64,000 nt of DNA from Gadus chalcogrammus (taxonomy: Eukaryota > Chordata > Actinopteri > Gadiformes > Gadidae), in NCBI RefSeq assembly GCF_026213295.1, contig NC_079414.1, positions 17,347,480 to 17,411,479 on the forward strand, given 5' to 3'. Below the pieces are notes generated by a model, which saw nothing but the letters and a program-made list of their open reading frames with translations, searched no databases and was not told the origin of the DNA. Shown here piece after piece: positions 1 to 22,483 of this stretch (positions are counted from its first letter, which is position 1; each line of letters opens with the position of its first letter). The translations under genes and the position numbers were made by a program.

Positions 1-21
1 AGGGAGAGGGAGAGAGAAAGA

Positions 22-99
<78 letters not shown>
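1..99. repeat. (GA)n microsatellite
   Basis: Almost pure AG array running from the left edge to about 99, imperfect over its first 40 bases; it probably continues beyond the window. Confidence 0.95.
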
Positions 100-104
<5 letters not shown>

Positions 105-1562
105 GCAGGTGTAGGCATCGAGAGGTATGGCTGTAGGCTCCGCTGTGATCCAGGACTTCTGAACATGTTCTCCACCGGCCTCTGAGGGTCCCTAACCATA
201 GGAAGCCCCCCCATGCTGTGCCACTGATCTCCCCCCCCCGCTCCACCTCATGTTTCTCTGATGAGAGGCGGTTTGTGGCGGAGCTGGGGTTTATATATAT
301 GGAAACAAAAGGTTGAGTCAGGGAGAATGTGGCCCGCAATACAAAGGATTAAGTGGCTTTTAGTATTTAACGTTCAGGCGTTTCAGCAGCTGCTAAATGC
401 ATTCATTAAGGAAAAGATAGGAGATGAGGTTATCTTGCTGAACGATGTCTACAGGTAAGGCTGTTGCGGTCACTGGGGTCCATACCCAGAACCTACTATC
501 TTGCAGTCCAACATAAGACTGTCGTGCCCCTTAAAAGTAAAACGTTTTTTTTGTTTTTATTATAGTGCTACGGTCTACTTACAATAGAAACGTACAGATA
601 TCAGTGTGCCTTTCATTGTGTTTATGGTACATAATTAGCTATGGTTTTTATTCAGTATTTACATGATTCTCATTAAATCCATTATGGTTTCCCACATGAG
701 TCCGTCTGGCAAAAGAAAGCAAAAGAATCATTTCTAAATTCTGTATATTTTTTCGTTTATATAGATTTCCCGAATACGGTTTCTCTCTCCAGTAGACCGG
801 CCGAGATTGTTGGCAGAACACGCAGTACAAACACACTCAGGAAATGGAAATGATGTGGATGAAGATGGTGACGATGAAGATGATGATGATGGTGTCTGCA
901 GACTACTCCAGGGCCAGTTGGGAAATGGACTTCAGATACTTTTTTATTGTTTTTCTCTGAACTCTTGGGCTGCTTTGTCCCTGCCAAGTTTAGCGAGGCC
1001 ATGGATAGCAGCCAAAGATGTCTGCCAAAATGCTACGTTGAAGAAGTTAACAACTGTGATCCAGCTCTTCCGAAGAAATCCTGCAGTGATCGGATATAAC
1101 CAAAAATCAATGTCGTTAGCCTATCTGTTTCTAGTTTCACAACCTTTAGCTTATTACCTTCACCAGAGACAGATATGTGTTTCTACATCCGACAATTTGC
1201 ATTCCACCCCCATTATATTCTCAGTTTCCGTACGGACTGTACAGTTCTTCTCTGTGCACTTGGACATCGTGTCCATGTGTTCCTTGTCTCCCTGTCAACT
1301 ACATACTTAAACCTAATCTGCATATTTATTTATTATTGTCTCCCCAACAAGTCAACAAACAGCAGCAGCAGTGAAGACATTAAACTTTGCAAAGTCAAGA
1401 CATTAGTAGGAGTAGTGGAGATAAGGACTGCACCAACATAATCTCTAATCAGTCCACTGACCGTTACAGACCTGGAAATACTTTGGAAGAAAAGAGGGGA
1501 CCCGCCCAACTATTATAACTACAGAGTCTGGTCGTTAGCAAGCCTGTATCTCTTCTGCATGC

Positions 1563-1853
<291 letters not shown>

Positions 1854-3186
1854 TGCGTACGTGTTTTGAGCAGACTTGCCCCGGCCCAAGCAGTACTGGC
1901 ACAGTCCATATCCTCAGCTTTGATCTGAGCCAAAGAAGGAAACATCAGATGATGTTAATGACTTGGTATTGCTCCCTATTTGCCACGTACACTATGGATA
2001 TGTAAAAAGTCTACTAATGACCTCTTGTTTCCGATAGCCTCTCAGATGGCTACCTTTCACTCTGTCCAGAAACTTGGTCATGCAGAACGTGAGTTTTTGT
2101 GTAATTGCTACAATTTAGATTTTTTTAATGCTTTGCTCGTGCTAAGCCTCGCTGATAAGTCACTTTGGATTAAAGCGCCGGCTAAACAATGAAATGTGAA
2201 ATGGAACTGACAGAAAAACAATGTCTAGTTGAGGCCGCTGTGTTTACCTTAAAGAGAAGGTCATAGAGGAGAAAACATTGATATTCTGTATTCTGCATTT
2301 TTGAGGTTTATTCAATATAGTATGCATCAGTGATTGGACAAGCTGAAACTGTTGAATTTATTTTATTTATAATATTGGTACAAAATTTGAATAACATCAT
2401 ACATATTGCATACATACATAGGAAAAAAAATCAGTGCTATTTTTCAAATATCTGCTTGTATACAAATGTTATACCTTATGAAAAAGTGGAATACAATGTT
2501 TACCTTAAGACAAAATAACAACAAAATCTTTGAGAAAGACCTCCTATGATGCAGTCCAACCTAATAGTCGTTTTAAAAAGATGTTCTTGCTGAGGTGCTA
2601 ACATTTTAAAGAGAAAATATATTTCATTACATTCCCTTGATTATATATTTTATTTAGTCCGTTATCACAGTTGTCTGTTAGGAGATCAAAGTGTCGTATG
2701 GCAGAGTTCCCAGAAGCAAGCTTCCTGGCTCTAATTGTTCACACAGGTGGGCCCTCCTAGTAAGTTCTGGCCCTCAGGGCTGAATAAAGACCCATATTAT
2801 AGAGGTCAGAGGTCGTCTAATGCTGGAGGCAAATCGCTCTGACAGCTGCTTAGTTATGCATATCATGTGGACTCTGGCAATCAGAACTAATTAGCCTGAT
2901 TATCAAGATGTTTTGGAGCTCAGAGATCACTCAATCAGTCTGTGGCTGAAATGTAAAAACTGTAAAAACAGTAACAGTTGGTTAGAAATAGTTTGAAGTA
3001 GAATGAGGTGTTGTATAAATTGAGTAAAGAAGAGTTACAATACACATAAGGCATGCAGTTAATTCGGGGTGAAGATTTTTGCATGGTCTTTATTTTGCTC
3101 TCTTATAAAGTGGTCATATATATTTATCCAAAATCTCTGAGAAAAACACTGGTATTTGAGTAAACCCTAACAAATTTCAATGTAGC

Positions 3187-3288
<102 letters not shown>

Positions 3289-3621
3289 AACACACAAAAG
3301 TGTGTCTGTGTCTGATCAGTGATGATGCACACAACGCATCATCAGACACCGTAATCACAGACAGATGTTGTCAGCCCCATCCCTGCTGACCCCTGACCAC
3401 TATCAGCTCTGACTACCTAAGGCTCTCTATCCTACTATCTCTGCTCTCCGCTCTCTATCTTACCCTCACTCTCCTCAACCTCGTCTCTTGAACATCTTTC
3501 TCTCCTTCTCTCTTGCTCTCTCTCTTTCCCACCTTTTCTCTTGCTGTGTATCTTCTCATCGACGTTCTCACTCTCTGTCCCTCTTTCCTTTCTTTCTCTT
3601 TCTCATTCCCTGGCCCTCTTA

Positions 3622-3748
<127 letters not shown>

Positions 3749-4008
3749 AGAGTCACTCCTTCTCGTTTACGATGATGGGGAGGAGGGTAGCGACCAGCAC
3801 GTTCTGGCACTGTTCAGTGGGGAGTTATCTGTGAAGGGTGTGGGGGTGGGAGTGTGCGGAGGGTGAGAGGGGTGTGTGGGGCGGGGAGTCATACGCAGTC
3901 TAATGGCCGGGCAGTCGTATGCAATCCCCCTGTGGCCTGTGTATCAGCACGGAGGATAAACAGTGTTCTGCCGGGAACCGAACGTCATCAGCACACAAGC
4001 ACACACGC

Positions 4009-4188
<180 letters not shown>

Positions 4189-4363
4189 AAGAATCATGGA
4201 CACGGGATCAGACTGCTGGTGTGATCTCTGAGATGTGGAAATGTGACTATTATGAACAATAAAGAAAATATATCTGGATATTCCTTTATATTTATGTTGG
4301 AAGCAAAGAGATTTATAAGGCATATTACTGTGACTGTTTGTGTGTATGTTTGTGTGTGTGTGT

Positions 4364-5041
4364 GGCTGTTTCCCTAAGTGAAGGCTGCAACCTTGCTAGA
4401 ACCCTTCCTTGCTAGTCGCGTCCTATGGAGATGAGGCTAGAGTGCTGGCTAGAGTGCTGCCTAGCTTTTGTAGCATTCAGAGTTTGGAACGACTTGCTTA
4501 TGTGGAAGCGCTTCCGCTTCCGCTTTTTATTACTGCTCCAGTGGTAAATATTTTAATATTTTAATTGTTGAAATTGTTATTGGCGACAGCAGTTTGTTTA
4601 AACACCAGCTACTTACATATTAAAACAGATCAATCCATGCAAAATATAGCCTATCTTTACGTTGCAAAAACGTATGAAAAAAATCACACAGGTTAATTTT
4701 TTGCATTTACATGATTAATCTATAAAAAGCAATACGGCACAAAATATTTCTGAAACTTCCAAAAACTTCACTTGTGTAAAGCAATGTGTATTGCTTTCCA
4801 GACGCAATTCGTAAATACCTTGCACAGTGTGTGAACGCAAAAGATTGTGGGTATTTTGGCTCGTTGAGGATCCATCGATGCATCCTTGAAAAATCTCGGA
4901 ATTCTCAAAAATAAAGGACGCGAAAAGGGCACACATTTTCGAGTGTACTCAACATTGTAACAGTGCTTGTCGGCGTTCTATGACGTAGCATCCTTAAAAG
5001 GGCGGCCGTTGAGCATGCTTCCTTCACTTTGGGAAACAGCC
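4364..5041. mobile_element. TIR-bounded DNA element, about 680 bp, superfamily unknown
   Basis: Starts GGCTGTTTCCCTAAGTGAAG at 4364 and ends with the reverse complement at 5041, 21 bp with one mismatch. It was inserted into a TG-rich stretch, so the target duplication cannot be read (TG repeats flank both ends). The inside holds no recognisable transposase; a short minus-strand frame (4715-4936) is not like any family I know. Confidence 0.65.
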
Positions 5042-5737
5042 TGTGTGTATATGGTTGTGTGTGCGCGCGTTTTGGTCACACATGCATGTGCCTGTGTGTT
5101 TATGTATTTATGTGTGTACACTAGTCTTAGTGGGTTTATTTGATCGTCTCACCCGTTGAACCTCAATAACTCAATGCAGTTCAAATGTCCAAACAGTAAA
5201 CATGTCAACAAACTCTGTGAGCCCCTGAAGACCCTTTCATACAATTTTGCTATGTGAGGAGGAAGGGGCCTTCAAACAGGAGATGGGAATGTAGACTATG
5301 ATACATTCTCATCCTTTTTTGGCCATTAAGATCAACATTGCGTAAAGTTCAAGCATTAACCTTTACTATGACATGGCATACGTACAGTATACATTATCTC
5401 AAGTGACATGCAGTCAAATTTTCCAGAGTTTTCTCCCGTCAACTCTTCAAGGAGCTAGATACTGTAAATAGACGTCATATTTTACCCTTTCTTTTTCTTT
5501 TTTTTCAAACTCAATCTTGTCCTTTCCTTCTCCTTTACCAATAACATTATTACACTTGATTAACATATTAAGCCTTTAACAACACTTAATAGCCAATGCG
5601 TAACCTTCAATGCACCTCCTGTGCTCTCAATAATAATAGGAACATTTGTATTATTATTATTATTCAAACTCTCTATGTTGTTCTATTATTTAAGCCCCTA
5701 TGTTGTGCTAATGGACATTTGTATTCCACATCAAAGC

Positions 5738-5846
<109 letters not shown>

Positions 5847-7495
5847 ACAACAGAGGGAGAGAGAGAAAGGGGGAGAGCATCTCTGTTTACCATCAGGGCA
5901 GCAGGATGAGTGCATAAAGAATCAGGGTCAGAGAACGAGAGGGAAAAACAAAGGCCCTTGTGAACCTGGTGGAACAGCAGCTGTATTTGAATGTCAGTGC
6001 AGTGGAGATGTTGGCCAAACAGATGAAGACGAGGGGGATGAGGAAGTGGAGGAAGCAAAGGGTTGTTGGCATAAAGGGGGACTGGCTTGCTTGACAGATT
6101 GCCATCGTTAGGGACAAGCACATCCATGTGCTGCCTTGTGAGGAATGGATAAAAGGGTTTTCTTCTTACCACCTGTGGATGCTGGGGAGATAACACATGC
6201 TAGCATTTAAGGCAGAACTTCACTGATTTAATCTACAGCATGGCATACATTTCTACTTCCCATAAGAGCATAGTTGCTAAAAGTCCTCTAAAGTCCTCAA
6301 GAGCCGCGGACGTCTGGTCATCATTATAATGTAAAGATGATCGACGTCTACGTGAACCTCCTAGTATAATTTGGCCTTTAACAGCATTGAGGATGTTCAA
6401 TGCTAAATGAAAAAAAAAATTGCCCTTGCCTGCAGTGATGGTGTTGTGTGAGAGGTGTTTAAAACCCTGTACTTCCACAGTATCACCCCTAGCACTCTGA
6501 GGGTTTCTCCCGAGGGTTGATGTGTTTGGTGCTGGTCGCCTCGGGTCAGTATTGACAGCTGTGTTTACTAGTGCACCTCAAAATGACTCCCAGATGTTTC
6601 TTGGGAAAGCAAACTTGAGTAAAGTGATGGTTTTGGCGGTTTACGTTGGGCTAACGAATGGCCTGGACATCGATCAAGTTCTCCTTTCCGGGATGTTTTT
6701 TTGAGAATTATAATATTGTTCCAGTTTGATTACAAATCAAAGTGTATGAAGGAACAGAAGAAGAAGGTCAATGTTTAAAGAAGCAATTCCTGCTCATGTA
6801 TACAAACACCCACACACACACGTGCACATGTACACACACACACACACATACACACACACGCACTGTGTGTGCACGCAAAATAGCTGTCTTCTACTCGCGT
6901 GTCCAGCAAGTGCAATGCTAGAGCTGTACTCTGCCAGATGCAAGATTTCAAAAAAGTTGCAGACATTTAGAACGTGGCTTCAGTGGCTTGCTGATTGCGC
7001 TGTCCAAAGCGTGATGCGCTGTGGCTCCAGCCCTTATCTGGTAGCTCGGACTATGTTGACTATGCTGATTATGTGTCCAGGCTTTGAGCTCCTTGCTAGA
7101 GACACAGCTATCAGCTGCTCTGGGGATCTACAGACCCACTATGTTTAACTGCTCCAGCAGGGAAGAACCTGATATTTATTTTCTACAGTACCTCAACGTG
7201 TAGGTGTGAATATACTGGTCAGAAAGAAACACGATCACAGATTGGCTTTACAATGAGAAAAATACGTATAATATATTTCATTATGGCTTTAAACTTATGC
7301 AAAGGTCATTACATTTCTAAGAAAACAAAATACAAGTATAGTATAATTAAACATCAAGGAATGTTGTTGGCCAGCCAATAAATCATCAATAAATCATTGT
7401 CTTTGAAATATTGAGTGGTTCGACAAAGGCTTCCTCCTTCCTCCAACCTTAACAAAACAACTTGTTAAGGTTGCATTGACTTACCTTAATATGAA

Positions 7496-7496
<1 letters not shown>

Positions 7497-7558
<62 letters not shown>

Positions 7559-7588
7559 GGTCGGTCGGTCGGTCTATCTATCTATCTT

Positions 7589-7638
<50 letters not shown>

Positions 7639-7720
7639 TTATATCTGTCTATCTGTTTATCTGTCTATCTATCCATCTATCTATCCATCCATTCATCCAT
7701 CCATCTCTACTTCCCTTCCT
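7497..7720. repeat. Compound (CTGT)n-(CGGT)n-(CTAT)n-(TA)n-(ATCC)n microsatellite
   Basis: A CTGT tetranucleotide tract turns stepwise into CGGT, then CTAT, then about 45 bp of TA, then CTAT and ATCC units. The stepwise one-base change between units suggests point mutations that were each spread by slippage. Confidence 0.95.
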
Positions 7721-8690
7721 CTGTATTCTCTTCTCATTCTTCTTTTTTTGTGCCCCAGTTAAGAGTATCTCTCATGCTCGCTCCCTCTCGGCCTGAGAGT
7801 GAGTTTCCCACAGGGTATGTACCAATATGCAGAGAGCACAGTTCGACAGATGCCATCAGAGAACAAGCATATGAATTACTAGGCAGCCTGCCATCTTTGA
7901 GTTCACACGGAATGGCATTAATACCTGATTAAGACCCAAACAACAACTCAACACAACAACAACAACATGAAAGTCAAAGCAACTTGGAACAGGTAAAGGT
8001 TTCATCATTTATGGATTAATGAATTGACTAACAAAGACTCAACTAACCCCCCCCATCTCAAAAGTTAAAATGGAGTAGAGCCTGCCAACAATCAAGGGAC
8101 TTTTAAAGAGGGGAAAAAACTAAATGGAGGAAGAAATGTGATCTCCTCAGCAAATCACATTCCAATCATTTAAATATGCGCCAACATTGACCATTACTAA
8201 TTCAGAGGCTATAATATATTAATTGGCAGAATTAAAGACAACAAAACCCTGTTAAATTTAAATGCCAGTAAATATTGGCATTACCCAATTAAGTTGAATC
8301 AGCACCAGAATTATTTGCATAAAAACACATTTCTAGAGATGAGAGGGAGTGGCATTGATTAAGGAGAACATTTTGGGGCAATGATCCATAGATGTTTTAG
8401 CATTGAAAGGGTTGTGTTTCCCCCATGGAAATTGATCCAATTCTATGCTTTATTCAAAGGTAATCACACCACATTGCAATAGAAAAAAGTAAAAAGGAAA
8501 CAGATATCATGTAATGGGTTTGCATACTGAATGTTAGTGGCAACACTATCTCTGGTTAGCAAACACAGAAGACGGAAACTCGTGTGATATTCAACATAGG
8601 AGAGTCATTCAGCTCATGACTGACCTCTGAACTCTTTAGGTCTCAGAGCTCTCCAATAAGCTAATGTAGGATCTGTTTTTGCTTGCATGA

Positions 8691-9070
<380 letters not shown>

Positions 9071-10336
9071 TGTGTTTGTATGTGTTTATATGTGCAAAAT
9101 AGTGCACGAATGAATCCCATGTATCACTATACTGAGGATTCACTCGAATGTACATTTAAATGTCCATTTCCTGACGTAACATTAAAAACTATATGGAATG
9201 ATTTGTGGCACAGAGTTAATTGTTCACACTTCCCATTATGTTTTCTGAGTAGAAAAAACTGTTGAGCCGCAATATTAATATCTAATCACGATATTAATTA
9301 ATTTTACAGCTTTTTAAGAATTCCTTGTTTCGGATTGATTTGCGTGAGACTGGACAATAGATAAAAACACAACCATGAGCTCATTAATATTGTTATTTTT
9401 TCCCCATCAGACTGATGTCTGGGCTCACAGACAACAGGAGAGGAAAACCTGAGTTATTCAGATTGCTTGCTTCCGGCTCTCAGCACGTCTAATGATAACA
9501 CATCCATCCCCTGTATAGATTTGGGATTCATAATGGACATTGACAGAGGACTGCTCAGCTCAATCAATACTGACCTGTCCTCCCTATCTACACGCTGAAC
9601 GTAGAAGACAACAATAACTTACAAGTAGAACAACAGTATGAAGCCGTTCGCTCACTAAAAATAAATATCATTATTATTATTGTTATGTATTTATTTGTAT
9701 TATTTGTATTATTTTTTACAGTTATGACGGTTATCTTTGTTTTATTATTATTTTATAATATTTATACTATGACAACTACTACACTAATAATAATTATAGA
9801 AATGAAAATAATAAATAATAATAATATGAAGACAAATAAAAACAATAATTAACATAAGAATTATAATTTGTATTATTATTATTATTGTCATAATAATAAT
9901 TGTTATAACTATACAATTAAAGGGCTCTACGTGCGGCAGTTGCAGCTTGGCCACCCACACGGCGGGTAGCGTAAACAAGTAATGGCGGCCTGACGTTTAG
10001 CTCCCATTTCCTCTGTCTACCCCTCCAGAGTTCCCATGAAAACATCACAACAACACGTCGCTCGGCCAGACTTCCCAGAGCGCTCCCCTACTTGATCCAA
10101 TCTAACATGGCTTTCGTGTGAGGAAACGGTTGCATGTACTAATAGGGTATAAAAAACATGCTACATATAGGGTTTGGCTAGGTCAGTGCCTTCCAACCAA
10201 GTAGCTCTCCTAATGGGCTTTAATGATAGCAGTTGAATTATTAAAATAGTTAATGCTATCATGATATCATTTTAAAAGTATTTATAATATTTTTTTCCAC
10301 TGTCTTACAATTGATTTAATTGCATTTTATACAAAT

Positions 10337-10373
10337 ATTTTTTATTATTATTACTAGTATTATTATTATTACT

Positions 10374-10411
<38 letters not shown>

Positions 10412-10440
10412 CATTATCATCATTATGATTATCATATTTA
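10337..10440. repeat. (ATT)n trinucleotide microsatellite
   Basis: TTA/ATT units with an ACTAG interruption repeated twice, decaying to ATC units at the right end. Another TTA-rich stretch lies at 9660-9910. Confidence 0.9.
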
Positions 10441-11528
10441 TATCTATCTATTTTTAACTACCTATCTTCTATTATAGCATTAAAAAATGTGGCGATCTAC
10501 CAAAGAAGTTTTCTGAGATTAGAGCAAAAAGTGAATTGAGGGAGAAAGGGGCCCGGTAGGGGCTCCTCGGGTCTCCTATGGCCCCTGGCTCCGGCCCTGT
10601 GATTTTATGCAACGCTGGAGATGGCTGTCAGCGGGCGGTGCGGGGAGATAGAGAAGGGGGGGGGGGATATGTTTCCAAAGGGGGGCCCAGTCTGTTACCG
10701 AAGGGAGGTGGAGATTTAATATCCCACCCAGTCAAAGTGTTCTGCTGCTGCTTCGCTGACACACGTACATATACACAAGGCGGATGCACAAAGACTCACA
10801 CGCTCACTGACTCACACACGCACACACACACCGGCTCTCCACAGGAAACCCTGAACCATAATGCGAAGGCACCTCAGAGCAGACGGGCACGTTGCTCAAA
10901 CCAAGTGGGATACGGCGCGACTTTGATAGCGCGTTAATGACTTATGTGATGTGATACAGATGTCTGGGGGGCTTCAGCCGAAAGTTTGCCTGACGGTTTC
11001 CAAGGGGGCCAGGCAGACATTTTAGGAGCGGTAGGTAAAAACCAAATGCATTTATTATTTATGGCTGAATCAGTTTGCATGCTGCTGTCACGTATCCCAA
11101 CGGTGCGGTGCTGATGCTAAACTGTGATGCTACTTGAAGGGCTGGCTGCTAAATTGTTCTTTGTGTACTTGGTGACAACCGGGACTGGGAGCAGGAACGA
11201 CTCCTGGCTACTGGAGGGTTGCGTGTGCTGGTGATGATGAGATGTGATGAAAACGGGCACCGTTATTGCTGTAACTGCTGGTTCAACTTTTTCTCGTCAT
11301 GTTACAGAGATAAATTGCTCTTTAACCAGTGTATCATTTTAAAATATATTATTATAAGTAGAGAAGTAAGCCTAATAAAGGTTTATTATGATTCAATTCA
11401 GTTTAAACTATTTTACAAAAGTTTCTGTCGGAAGTGTTTGTAATTTAAACAAATAAATGTTGTCAATGTTTAGTTCCTGACCACTCGGTTGAATTCTTTC
11501 TGGAAGTATGTGACCAAAATTGTAGGTA

Positions 11529-11571
11529 TATTTACAGGAATTCAATACTAAAGTATTCTTTCCTGTAAATA
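11529..11571. repeat. Imperfect 43-nt hairpin upstream of ednra
   Basis: Outer arms TATTTACAGGAA (11529-11540) and TTCCTGTAAATA (11560-11571) pair perfectly, and an inner AATACT / AGTATT pair continues the stem after a small bulge. It may be a MITE remnant; no precursor-microRNA evidence beyond shape. Confidence 0.7.
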
Positions 11572-12274
11572 CACAAAGAATAGCCTGCCGTCTTTTAGGT
11601 TCCATTGTTTTCTAACCACACGTTGGAGTTGTCCTAATTAGAAACAGAAGAGAGAATGAGCAACAAGAGAAAGAAAGAATAAAAGCACCAGGCTACTACA
11701 CGACAGTGGAAACACTTGAAAACCATGCAAGGTACTCTGTCTAAACAAGATGAGCAGACGTTAAGCTGTCCAGTCACAGATACACGCACGCATACACACG
11801 CACCACACGCACAAATACACACAAAGTTCTTCAGTGCCTCTCCTTCCAGGAATAGCAGAGAAGAACATCTCAGAAGGGTTGTCCTGGCAGCATGACTAAA
11901 AAACACTCCTTATTTCCCCTCCCTACCGTTTTGAATTATTGAGGACCTTGTCCTTTCACTTCCTTAAATCAGTTGGAGAGAATGACAGCGGTTGCTGTCG
12001 AAGTTAAGTGTAATCTGACAAACACCACTCAGGGTTAAAATAGGCTTAAGTGTTGTTCCTCGGGTGCAGACTACTTATCTGCTGACGGCCGCTCGTGGGT
12101 GAGAGGATCGGTTCTCGGATTGTGTTTTCTTTCTTTTTCGGTTGACCACTTTGTTGTCAACACTTTTATATAATGTTTGATGACAGCAATACAAACGCAA
12201 TTTTGAACATTTTGAAAACAGCAACATTGCCTAGTTTACGTCTCTAATAGTGCTTTTTCTCTCTCTCTTTCCAG

Positions 12275-12318
12275 CAATCAATCGGGACAATTTCTTATCG
12301 TCAATCAGTGGAAATCCA
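12275..12318 (+). other. ednra: 5' UTR part of ednra first coding exon, after a splice acceptor
   Basis: A pyrimidine tract ends in CAG at 12272-12274, immediately before the exon that carries the ednra start codon. This fits the mammalian structure, where exon 1 is non-coding and exon 2 holds the initiator. The upstream non-coding exon was not located. A possible donor context (GTGAGAGG near 12098) lies about 175 bp upstream but is weak evidence. Confidence 0.55.
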
Positions 12319-20005
<7,687 letters not shown>

Positions 20006-20463
20006 CCCACCCCCCTCCCCCCATCATCAACAGCACTGTGGATTTATTTCGGGACGCACGTCCACCAACGACAACTTCAACCGACGGCATCCTGCCGAAG
20101 GAGGCTTTCAAAACACACACACTCGCACACACACTCTCATTGTGTTGACCCACCTCATACAACTCTCGGAGAGACACTCGGACTCCCTGTGGAGCCACGT
20201 ATAGGCAAGGAAAAAGGACAGAAAGAAACCGAGGAAGGACAATAAGGAACACTATATCGCTCCGTGTGCCGTTTCCTCGGCACAGTAGCATCCGCTACTT
20301 CCCCGTCGTCCGTCATGTTAGCAAACCCATGGAGGAAAGCGAGAGGGATGGAGGGAGACAGGGGGAGGAAGTTGTGTTGTAGCAGGAGGGGGGGGGGGGG
20401 GATTCCTGATGCAGGTCAGAGGAAGAGGAAGACTCATAACACAGGAAGCAGCTGAACGCTCAC

Positions 20464-20469
20464 AATAAA
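20464..20469 (+). terminator. Candidate ednra polyadenylation signal AATAAA
   Basis: First canonical AATAAA downstream of the ednra stop codon, about 460 bp into the 3' flank. Other AATAAA hexamers occur at 23435 and 23444, so a longer 3' UTR, as in mammals, is possible. Confidence 0.35.
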
Positions 20470-21381
20470 TGAACCTCATTTCCCGCTCGTCGTGAGGCGC
20501 AATGTTCGTATAAAGGGGCAGCCCCACCGGGACGGGGGTCCTTCATCAAGGGGACAGAATTGTCAGAAGGAATGACGTGAGAGTGTGCATCCGCCTCCCC
20601 AAAGAGAACCAGCTCCCGTCCCCCCCGCCTACCTGCGTGCCTGCTAGCCTCCGTGTGCTACACTCTGCGGCCCCCAAGGACCAGGGACAATGCATGTTAA
20701 TCATCCCGCTCTTCATTTCCCATAAACACACTGGCGGCCGCACTGACACACTCACACACACACACCCTCACACATACACCACACACACACAGACTTATTA
20801 TTCATTCATACCAGTGTGTGCTCAAATTAGGGTCAGTTTTTAACGACGGTGGCTGTGCGGATAGGAGGTGGAGTGGTCTAGTTCGAGGTGGTTTCAAAAT
20901 GGCGACCCCCCCTGAAGACTTCTTAGGAATGAGATGTTGAAGAAGGGTGCTTATATACAGATAAAGCATTTTGTACCTAAGTACACGATCACAGATCTCT
21001 TCTGCTCATTGTGAGAAACTATTATCGGCAACATCTGGAATTTGTTTGACATACTCTCTTATACAATATATCAAAAAGGATCAACATTGATTGAACATAG
21101 TATTCAGGAGGCCTTTTGGTTTAGAATAGATATAAACCTACATATATAGCACTGTGAATTTTCATTTGAGACACAAGAGACATATACTTTGTGTGTATAT
21201 TCTTCAGTATCTATACATATGTACACTTTTATAAAGTGTTGTATTGTAATTGAATGGCATTGATATGACAGTATTTACGTGTGTTTGAGGGATTTTGTTT
21301 TGTTCATTCAAATCATATGAGTAGACATGACCTATGCTGCCCTCATAAGATTGGTGTACATGTAACCGTGTGCGTGTGCGT

Positions 21382-21428
<47 letters not shown>

Positions 21429-22483
21429 ATTTAGAGACAAACTCATGTTTTCTACACTGTATAAACTAAAGTGTGGTATTTCATGCTGTGTTTCAATGTT
21501 ATCACTAGGCCTAAACTGTCAATATTAACCTGTGGAAAAATGCAAAAACTGAACGGTGGTTGGTTCTCTTGTCGAAGAAATATAGTGCTGCTACTTCACA
21601 TATTAAATCAATTTCTGACCAAAGAAGTCTACCTTCGAGCAAAACTTTATTTGACTGCGACATTCACAGACACTTCTCAGGGTCTTTGTGGGAAGAGGCA
21701 AAATACCCCCCCCCCCCCCCCTTCCCCACTCCCTCTTCCGCCCGCTCCCCCCGGTTCATATTTCAAACCGGGGGCCGTCTGGGAGTGATTTGACGTGCTC
21801 TGTGACCCGCGTGGTGAGCAAGCCCTCGGGGGTTGCTGCGAGTCACAGTGAGGAGGATGGGAGCCTTTGAGAAAGAGCACTAGTGGGATTTGAATCCCAT
21901 GTAAGTGACTGGTGGCCAGCGCAGCAGACCGGGGAAGCTTTGAGTGGTGATCGGACCAGAACGAGAGGGAAAGCACTGAGGCTTTAGCAAATACTAAATA
22001 CACTGCTTCAGAGAAAAAAAGTTTGGTTTGAGGGAGACATTTGGAAGGAGGTTTTTTTGAGGGGTGTTTATCGACAATTCTAGATCTTTTTCAGTGGCAA
22101 GAACCCCATTTTTGTTGGTTGACAAATTTTCCTTCGCCTTAGTTAAGAAAAATAACTGTTGCATTTCTTACACAGCTCAGTATCTCGCTCAGTGCACCAA
22201 AAGCAACAAGAACATTTGAAAGCTAGGAGTTTTAATGGACGCCAGCTGGCTATTTGACCCAGCAGTTTGCTGATAAGCCGTAATCGTAGTCGTGGGTCTT
22301 AATCTTTATGAAACCATTACAATATGCACCCATTAAAATGAGTCACATTTACATTACATGCTCCAAAAGTCAGGGGAGCGGCTATCACAGAAATCTAAAA
22401 TGTTTAGTTTTTAGGAAAAACATTTGGGATAAACACAAGAAAACGACATAAAGGCATAACATGAAGAATAGTTGGCTGGGGTT

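Noticed and set aside
5893..6123. Hydrophobic minus-strand frame that looked like a piece of a chemoreceptor
   Set aside because: No diagnostic receptor motif, low complexity at one end, and no neighbouring exon or conserved start.
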